From Mesotaenium endlicherianum (lineage: Eukaryota > Streptophyta > Zygnematophyceae > Zygnematales > Mesotaeniaceae), in contig WELA01006669.1 of assembly GCA_009602735.1 (NCBI GenBank), positions 43,677 through 107,676 on the forward strand: a stretch of DNA of 64,000 nt, given 5' to 3'. A program made the translations under genes and the position numbers. The notes under the pieces were generated by a model. That model saw only the letters and a list, made by a program, of their open reading frames with translations, did no database searches and had not been told where the DNA came from. Shown here piece after piece: positions 56,060 to 64,000 of the stretch. How positions within the stretch are numbered: position 1 is the first letter of the stretch; each line of letters starts with the position of its first letter.

Positions 56060-57060
56060 GTGGAGTTGCAGTCGGCAAGTGGAGGAGGCGAACATGTCGA
56101 ACATGTTGAGCGCGTGGAGCAAACGGCACCACCTTTGTCAAGGGAGCAACAAGAGATGCAGGCGATGTTGAGGCAGATGGCAAACGCAATTGGAGGAGAA
56201 GTCTATACACAGTTTCAACAAAAAATGCGCCAGGAGGTGGAAAAAATGGTGCAAGTTGTTATGGGGAACGCCCGCTTCGACGAGTTCGGCACCTGCACCC
56301 GTTGTACCACCAATTCATGTTAACCCAGTAGTGCAACCACCCGCATCGGGAGTGCGTGCGCCTAAGCCTGAAGTGTACACTGGAGAGCGTGGATTGCCGC
56401 TTGTACATCAATGGATTTTTGGAGTGAAGAAGTTAATGGAGTATTCTGCGCTCACGCCCGACAGGCAAGTCGCCTTTGTCATAACTTTGCTGCAGAAGAG
56501 TGCTGCAGCTTGGCATGAACAAGAAGAGCAGCTGTCTGGAGTTCCTGCTACTGTTGATCAGCTATTTGAAGGCTTGAAGAGGCAATTTTAACCTATAGCA
56601 CCCGAGGCTACGACTCGAGATCTATTGGTGCTCCTTCGTCAACGAGGAAGCGTTCAAGAGTATGTATCGCGCTTCAACGAGCTGGTGCTTCAATGTCCAT
56701 CCATGCACGAGTCGGAGATGATGGACAAGTTCAAGAGGGGACTCAAGCCAACTGTGGCCAAGGAAGTGGCGCTCAAGGACCCTACCAGCCTTGGAGAAAT
56801 GATGGCATTGGCAACAAGGGTCGACGCTGTGGAGTATAGTCAGAGGCTGTGGGGCAGCCACAACTTTGGAGGATATCGATACTTTGGATCTCAAGCGCCA
56901 AGCACGAGTGTTCAAGGTCCAGAACCTATGGAGTTGGGACTTGTTCAGTACCAGCGCAGGTAGCAGAATTTCAAGCCGAGAGGACCTTGCTACAATTGCG
57001 GCAAGCTTGGACATATGGCTTGAGATTGTCATGTGAAGGCGAAGCAGCCTCAACAACAGG
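56060..57060 (+). other. gag region of element H
   Basis: It has a Gln/Glu-rich helix (SREQQEMQAMLRQMANAIGG), a Pro-rich linker, a capsid part (GVKKLMEYSALTPDRQVAFV, then ITLLQKSAAAWHEQEEQL; FNELVLQCPSMHESEMMDKF, then KRGLKPTVAKEV) and a zinc-knuckle-like segment near 56985-57030. Broken. Confidence 0.8.
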
Positions 57061-60000
57061 AAAAATGACGACGCCAGTAAGTCGTTCTGGGCTGTCTACT
57101 GACGTGAAGACGAGAACTCACAAGGAGGTTATCCCCAAGAGCCTGCCGAGAAGCGAAAGACGAGATGTTGACAAGCCTATCATCGTGGAAGGAGTGGTCG
57201 ACGGCAACAAGGCAAAGTGTATGGTCGACAGTGGCGCAAGTGCAAATTTTGTGCACAAGAAGCTGGTGAAAGAGTGGCGAATCCCTGTGCAGAAGCATTA
57301 TGAGCCTAAGGAGGCAACTTTGGCGAATGGGCAGAGACTCAAGTGTGGTGCACCTACGGAAGCTATTCACGTGGAAGTAGCGGGGCACCGGAGTAAGGAA
57401 GTTATGGAGCAGGCAGAGTTGGGTCACCATGAGGTGATATTGGGCCGACCATGTCTGAGGAAAGCCAACCCTCAAGTGCACTGGAGCACAAGACAAGTGA
57501 AAGTCCAAGGGCGTGATGGTCGAATGGAGACAGCGAAACAAGTGGAGGTAGATACAACCACAAGTAACTGTCTTCTATCGAGCCTGCAAGTTAAGAAGCT
57601 ATGCAGGGCGAATCAGGTGAAGGGAATGTACCTTGTTTCGGTGGCCCTGGCCAGGTCATCAGATGGAGCAAGCGTGAATCCTAACAGCCTGGGCGAATGT
57701 ACATCGCCGGAGGAGCAAGTATTGGTGTCTAATCCCCTTGCTCTGAAAGGGCAGAGCCCAATTGCTCAAGAGAAGAAGCCTGCTGAGACACCTACCCAAA
57801 TTAAGGTGCCGTTGGAGGAGTTCAAGTGCGTATTTCTTGAGGAGCTACCTGTAGGATTACCTCTACAGAGAGCTATGGAACACAGAATCAAGTTGGAACC
57901 AGGGAGCAAGACACCAGTGAGACCCGCCTATCGACAATCATTTGCGGAGTTGGATGAGTTGAAGATGCAGCGAACAAAGTTATTGGAGAAGGGATTCATC
58001 CAACCCCGCGAGTCTCCATTTGCAGCGCCTGTCTTATTTGTGAAGAAGAAGGATGGGACTATGAGGATGTGTGTCGACTACCGCGCACTCAACAAGGTCA
58101 CCATCAAGATTAGGTACCCACTTCCACGAGTAGACGAGTTGATTGACAGGCTTGTCGGGGCGAAGTATTTTTCAAAAGATCGACTTGAAGAGTGGCTATC
58201 ACCAGGTACGGATTGCGGAAGGAGACGTCCAGAAGAATGCTTTCAGAACTCGCTCTGGTTTATTTGTGTTCTCAGTCATGCCTTTTGGGTTGACTAATGC
58301 ACCTGCTACATTCATGGGACTCATGAATAGTATCTTCAGACCCTACTTGGACCAGCTTGTGGTGGTATTTTTGGACGACATCCTGATCTATTCGAAGACC
58401 TTGGAAGAGCATGTGGAGCATCTGAGGAAGATGTTGGAGGTCTTGAGAGATCACAAGTTGTATGGGAAGATGAGCAAGCGTGACTTCTGTCTCAAGGAGG
58501 TCGAGTTTCTTGGGCACATCGTGGGAGCTGAAGGAGTCAAGGTGGAGCAGAAGAAGGTGCAAGCAGTCAGAGATTGGCCGGTACCTGCTGATATTCATCA
58601 ACTCTGGAGTTTCCTCGGCATGGCAAATAATTAATGACGTTTCATTGAAGGATTTGCCAAGGTGTGTGCACCGCTCACGGACATGTTGAAGAAGCAGGAG
58701 AAGGCGGGGTGACAAAGAGCAGCAAGCATTTGAGAAGATTAAGGAGCTGTCAACACAGGCAGCTGTGTTGGCAGTTGCCAGTTCAGAGCTTCCTTTCACC
58801 ATCATCACGGATGCATCAAACTTTGCAGTGGGAGCCATTCTTCTCCAAGACCGAGGCAAAGGATTGCAGCCCGTGGCATATGAGAGGAGGAAGTTGAGTC
58901 CTGGGGAGCAGAACTATGCAGCACACGAGCGGGAGATGTTGACTATTATCCAGGCTTTGAGGATTTGGCGATGTTATGTGGACAGCCGGTAGGTGTTCAT
59001 CAAGACCGACCACAAGAGCTTGGAGAAGCTTATGACGCAGCCAACATTGACACCAAGACAGGCAAGGTGGATGGAGTTTTCGCAACAATGACCACAAGAT
59101 TGAGTACTTACCTGGGAAGATCAACCTTGCAGACGCTTTATCCAGGAGGTGTGACCTTGCAGCTGTCTCAGTCATCAAGGAAAGTATGGACTTCGAAGAG
59201 AAGCTTCAAAGAGGTTATGAAGAAGACCCAGAGTATGCTGATGGTGGAACAGCTGAGTCCAATTCGAGTATGCAAAAGAAGGACGGCATATGGTGTTATG
59301 GTGATTCCGAGAGAGTGGTGGTACCTGGCATCAAGGAGCTACGAGACTTACTACTTGCGGAACATCATGATTGCTTATATGCTAGACACTTTGGAAGCGA
59401 GAAGACGGCAAGCGTGCTAAAGCGCAAATACTATTGGAGAAATATGGACAAGGACATTGAGGAGTGGATCACGAGTTGCGATGGGTGCCAGCGTAACAAG
59501 ACACCAAATTAAAGGAAGGGAGGTACATTGCAGCCCTTACCTATTCCAGAGTATCCTTAGGAGCGGATTGCTATGGACTTCATCACTTTGTTACCAGTGA
59601 GTGCTCAAGGGCACGATGCAGTTTGGGTTGCGTCTGATCGGCTCAGCAAGATGGCTCACTTCATTCCCATAAAGAAGACTTGTACGGCAACAGATGTGGC
59701 ACGGCTGTTCTTTGATCATATTTTCAAGCTACATGGGTTGCCGAAGGTGATTGTTTCAGACCGGGATCCAAGGTTTACTAGCAACTTTTGGCGGTCATTG
59801 TTTACTTTGATGGGGATTAAGTTGAGTATGAGCACTTCCTATCATTCTCAGCAAGACGGGCAGAGTGAGAGGCTCAACAGAACTCTGCAAGAGGTGCTCA
59901 GGAGTTTACTGTGGAGGACCCTTCAAAGTGGGACAAGAGGTTGCCAGGATTGGAGTTTGCCTACAACAACAGCATGCAGGGATCGACCAAGCAGTCACCA

Positions 60001-60665
60001 TTCACTATGGTATTGGGAGAGAACTATATCATCCAGGGAACATCTTGTTGGCCAAGGAGACTCAGGTGCCTACTACACAAGCTTTCATGGAGCAGATGGC
60101 CAACACTTGGGATATGGCGAAGACGTGTATTCGGAAGGCACAGGAAGAGCAGGTCAAGCATGCTAACAAGCACAGGAGGGAAGTGACATTCCATGTGGGC
60201 GACAAAGTACTCTTGTTCACAGAGAACCTACCTTTCACACGCAAGAGGAAACTGCGGGCACGGTTCACAGGTCACTTCCTGGTGCTCAAGCAGGTTAATC
60301 CAGTGACCTACAATTTGGAGCTTCCTTCACGCTGGCGTTTCCATGATGTGTTCCATATCAGTTGTTTGCGGCCATACGTTGACCCGAATAAAGGACATCC
60401 AGGACGACTACCTACACCGCCACCACCGGTCGAGATCGATGATGTATTGGAGTATGAAGTGGAGGCGATTGTCGGTGATCGACGAGTCAAGCGAGGTCAA
60501 CGACTTATTCAAGAGTATTTGGTCAAGTGGAAGGGCTACCATACGGACGACAACACTTGGGAGCCAGAAGCCAAATTGACTCATTGTAAGAATAAGTTGA
60601 GATGTTATATGCAGAATTCGTCGAGGACGTCGCATCTTGAGAAGGGGGATGATGTGAGGTCATAG
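57060..60665 (+). other. pol region of element H with chromodomain
   Basis: Protease (about 57190-57480) has [20 protein letters not shown]. Reverse transcriptase (about 57940-58640) has [20 protein letters not shown] and [20 protein letters not shown]. RNase H (about 58760-59050) has FTIITDASNFAVGAILLQD. Integrase (about 59330-60250) has CDGCQRNKTPN, MDFITLLPVSAQGHDAVWVA and STSYHSQQDGQSERLNRTL. The chromodomain (about 60440-60620) has LEYEVEAIVGDRRVKRGQRL and EYLVKWKGYHTDDNTWEPEA. It shows the canonical chromovirus order. Broken in several places. Confidence 0.88.
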
Positions 60666-61170
60666 GTTTATAAAGTGCATTTTTGAGTTTCATGAAAGTA
60701 TGCTTTGATTGTTTAGTAGTGTAATATGCATTTTTGTGATCATTTTGATATAAAGTTCATCGAATTAGGTCAAGTATTGAGAGAGTTAGGGATTTTCAAA
60801 GTTTAATTAGTTTTGAGGCCGGTTGACGACTGTCCTTAGTTCGCGGTTAGCGCGACCGTCGGATAGATTGACAGCGTCGAGCAATCTGGCCCGTTAGAAT
60901 GAACTCGAACCTTCACGTAAGTTCGGCTGACGCGGAGTGCTGACTAGGTCGATTTACCTGGAAATTTCGGTTTAACCTAGCGCGTCTAAGATAGAATATT
61001 CTAGTAATGTCGATGCATGTATGTGGACGTCAATTCGGCCCGACACGTCAAATTAGACTGATCTGGCTTACTCACGAATATTTTGGAAGGGACGATTTGA
61101 CGAACTCTTAGGAAAATCCATAGCTTCCTCCTAGGGAGGAGCACTTATGCAAAAAATAATAAATAGGCAT
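60653..61170 (+). repeat. 3' LTR of element H (partial)
   Basis: It starts TGTGAGGTCATAGG after the purine-rich tract and matches the 5' LTR from about 60735 to 61170 (AAATAGGCAT), where the match ends. What follows belongs to something else. Confidence 0.85.
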
Positions 61171-62205
61171 GTCATGATTTATTAAGTCGAGGTTGCCGCA
61201 CGAAACCGAGCTCCACATGTGTGAACCATCAACCTAGGTAGGCCGACTTTGCATAGACCTTATGCATCCATACGTTGACCTTCTCTCAATTTCCAAGTCA
61301 CCAAAGTGTAGCGCGTCGAGTCACCTTCCAAATGGCACCGCGTTCGCGTCATTTGGTCAAGCATCGAGCGAGATATGAGCGATCTAGTCCGCGTCACTTA
61401 CCGGCCCCTAGCGGATCCTCACCTAAGGGAAATTTGTGTTTCAATGTGCACAAGGGACACATTCTTGCCTATTCGTGACCCCCTAAAACCCCTAGCTTGT
61501 GCGCACAAATCCGCGAGCCCCTTAGCCTACATAAGCTTTGCATTTCCATAGTATATGTGCATCATTGAGGCTATAACTTGGTGACTGCATCACCTACCCC
61601 TAGAGGAAGCTTCCTCAATTTCCAGATCCACTTTTGAGGCGCTATCTAGGTGGAATCACCTAAGGTAAGCTCAGCCAATGAGAGACACATAGCATATCCT
61701 ACGCACCTTGCTTTGATTGGTTTGAGTTATGCTTAGCCTATAGGAGTGCAAGTACATGCCTTGTACACATTAGTGGACATAGGAGAGCCTCCTAGAGTGA
61801 CTACATGCATTGGATCTGCCGCATACCCCGCCGGATTTCCAGGAGTATAAGTACTAGAGATGTCCCTAGAAGAGACATCTTTTAGAAGTCCATTATGCCA
61901 AGTGTAAGTAACAGAGATTATCAGTAAAGTTTACACATTTATCTCTTGTGTTTTCAAGACCACTGAGTTACTCTCTTGTGAAGAGCAAGCCCTCCAGGCT
62001 TCCAATCACTTGAAGAACTTCACAAGTGGTGAGCAAAGTCACAGCTTAAGCCCTTGCCAAAGGACTACTCTGAAGATCATGATGTGCTTCCAGTGATCTT
62101 TTGGGCCATACTTCATTAGTTGTTTTCCTACCAGATTACAATCTTGAGGTGCTCAATCTAGAGGGTACACGTCCCTTACTTCTATTAGATCTCTCTTTGC
62201 CTGCA
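61171..62205 (+). other. Probable leader or LTR of element I; no gene seen
   Basis: No coding exon is supported. The position, just before a Gag frame, and the GGAGTATAAGTACTAGAGATG segment (about 61840) suggest an LTR with promoter and leader. The partner LTR would lie beyond the window, so this stays unproven. Confidence 0.35.
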
Positions 62206-63654
62206 AGCAATTAGAACCTTCAGCGTATCCCTACCCGTAGTGGGCTTGCTTATCAGCCATACTACGAAGGGGTTAGTGAAGAAGACTCAGACTCAGGTCT
62301 CAGCACTATCACTGAACCCGCCGAAGAAGAGCAACTTGCTCTCCAGCACACAGCAGTTGCTTCTGAGCCATCTCCCCAGTGGGCTCACTACGACTTCTGG
62401 TATCCCATGGCAGGTGACCACGAGGTCAGGACTGACTGGTCTGCCTACCGCTTCAGCGGTAGGCCAGGCACCTGTGATCTGGAAGATACCATCTCGGAGT
62501 TTCAGGCTGACTTCGCGGCTGCAAAGCTCAAGACACCCACGCTGACTAAGCGCGACATCTTTGACACGCTTATGCGCTACCTCTCGTACGAGGCCCGCGA
62601 CACCTTCCGCAAGAAGGAGGCCGAGCTCCGGACCCGCACTGAGCCTGTGGGTGACCCACCAGTGGCGACCCTGCTAGCTGATCCAGTGCAAGCCTTCTGG
62701 AACATCCTGAAGACGGAGTACCAGGCTGCAACTGAAGAGAAGGTGTACGAGCTGCACCATTTCTTCCGACGCAAGAACGAGACTATCCGCATGATGTACC
62801 GCCGCTTGGTGCACCTCCGCCGCGATGTCGGCACTGTCACTGACCGGGAGGCCGCGAAGATCTTCTTGCGTGCCGTTGAGCCGCGTCTGAGGGAGAGGGC
62901 CGTAGTCCCCCTCATCGACCGCCACGGTTCAGAGTATTCTCTGGAGCAGGCCTACCTCTCCGTTGAGAAGCAGAGCTTGGCCGCCGCACAAAGCAACATT
63001 AGCGATCGTGTGGGCTTAGCATCCACGGGCGTGCGCCAGGAGGCCTCAGTGCTGCCATCTTTTACGACGCGCACAATGCCTGCCCGCCAGTCCCAGTCGC
63101 AGCAGCAGCAGCCTCAGCGCTCACAGCTGCCCCAGCAGGCGCAGCAGCGCGGAGCTACGCGTGGCCGCATTTCCATGGCTGCCACCACGAGCGACCCCTG
63201 CTGGTCCTGCGGTAAGATGGGCCACTCACGCCAGAACTGCACTCTCGCGCAGAATGGCAAGCCCGGCGACTGCACCTATTGTGGCAAGGCCGGCCACCTG
63301 CAGATCGTCTATCTGCAAAAGAAGCGCGACGTCGAGATCGGACGCGCTCGCGACGGCCCTACGCCTTCAGCAGGACAGCGAGGCGCACGCAACCCTCGTA
63401 CGGGTGGCCGCCCCGCGATGACAGCAGCTACGGCCACGACGGACGTCGCATTGATGCCTAGAGCCGACTATTGCAGCTTCGACGACGTCAGCGACGCCCT
63501 CGTGGAGGCCAACGCGGAGATCGCTAGACTCCGTGGCCTCGTCAACGTCGATAACTATGACGCGTGCGGAGCACTCCTCGCGTCCGTTCCACCGTCCTAC
63601 GCCACAGCACTGACAGCTGGCGCACGCAAACATCAGCGCACCCATCACGCTTAG
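62206..63654 (+). other. Gag with zinc knuckles, GC-rich element I
   Basis: The frame is open from about 62206; the first ATG is at 62407, giving about 415 codons, although LAYQPYYEGVSEEDSDSG upstream reads like coding sequence. The capsid segment (YRFSGRPGTCDLEDTISEFQ, then ADFAAAK; VQAFWNILKTEYQAATEEKV, then YELHHFFRRKNETIRMMYRR) fits retrotransposon Gag. A Gln-rich linker follows (QSQSQQQQPQRSQLPQQAQQ), then CWSCGKMGHSRQNC, and after it a second knuckle-like start, CTYCGKAGH. The family cannot be fixed because pol lies beyond the window edge. GC content is much higher than in the other elements here. Confidence 0.75.
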
Positions 63655-64000
63655 CGGCAGCGCCGCAACCCCGCGCACGTCCGCGTTACGAAGTAGCGCC
63701 CGCTACCAGAGCTGCAGGCACCCACACAGGCAGCTTTGCTAGCCCTGTGCGCACCGCTCTGACAGCTGTCAGCAGCGACAACCGGAGCCCCGACAGACTG
63801 CCGGATGGCAGGCTGCGCGCCTGCGCGGATGCGCCATCTCCTTAAGCTAACTTGCGCGCACGCGGGCCAGCCCGCGCGCCAGCCAAGGCCCCGACAGAGC
63901 CCCTGGCTTGCGCTTCCCTGCTGACACCAGCAGGCCTCCCGTCGGCCCGCGTAGCGACAGCTGGCAGGCAGGGACGGGGGCACTTGGCGGCGTGCACGGC
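63655..64000 (+). other. GC-rich end of window, probably start of element I pol or linker
   Basis: The stretch continues the GC-rich composition of the Gag. Ala/Arg/Pro-rich open frames on both strands have no recognisable domain; nothing more can be supported from this edge. Confidence 0.3.

Larger units (their letters stand above)
55350..61170 (+). mobile_element. Ty3/gypsy chromovirus H
   Basis: The 5' LTR is partial (about 55350-56022). The primer-binding site TGGTATCGAAGC is at 56025-56036. gag runs about 56060-57060, pol about 57060-60660, the purine-rich tract GAAGGGGGATGA is at 60641-60652 and the 3' LTR at 60653-61170 is also partial. The shared LTR part is visibly diverged (about 90% alike by eye), so it is old. 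Broken in several places. Confidence 0.9.

Overview
The window looks like intergenic DNA from a large, repeat-rich plant-type genome. Several Ty3/gypsy elements carry a primer-binding site of the form TGGTATCG next to an LTR, as plant and green-algal elements do, and at least four carry chromodomains. The two host-like genes that can be read have plant-style GT-AG introns. A streptophyte alga (Chara-like) is my best guess from this content; it is an inference, not something the sequence proves.

Layout from left to right. Positions 1-5757 hold CA/TG-rich repeats and one copy (minus strand) of a spliced host-like gene that I do not recognise. Positions 5765-9115 hold a truncated gypsy copy (A). 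Positions 9103-9725 hold unexplained open frames. Positions 9822-11199 hold exons resembling the C-terminal BRCT part of DNA ligase IV. Positions 11575-12968 hold remains of a hAT transposon with internal duplications. Positions 13063-15186 hold fragments of the same family as A. Positions 15187-30944 hold a gypsy element (D, plus strand) into which a second element (C, minus strand, 16172-24778) and a solo LTR (29755-30253) have inserted. Positions 30945-32620 hold a small tandem repeat, a Myb/SANT-like coding region and a cluster of CACGTG sites. About 32624-47310 is a gypsy element (G, minus strand) with a cytosine-C5 DNA methyltransferase domain between protease and reverse transcriptase, and a PHD-finger-like end. 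It is interrupted by a young chromovirus (F, 40148-46827). Positions 49328-52928 are a second, inverted copy of the unrecognised spliced gene. Positions 53900-61170 hold LTR fragments and another chromovirus (H, plus strand). Positions 62206-63654 encode a GC-rich Gag with zinc knuckles (element I), whose pol would lie beyond the window.

The most interesting content is element G (methyltransferase plus PHD-like module in one retroelement), the extra open frames downstream of integrase in the A/B/C family, the 3.6 kb inverted gene duplication about 44 kb apart, and a tRNA-like sequence inside the LTRs of element D. All LTR elements are treated here as fossils. F looks nearly whole and young; A, B, C, D, G and H are broken to varying degrees.
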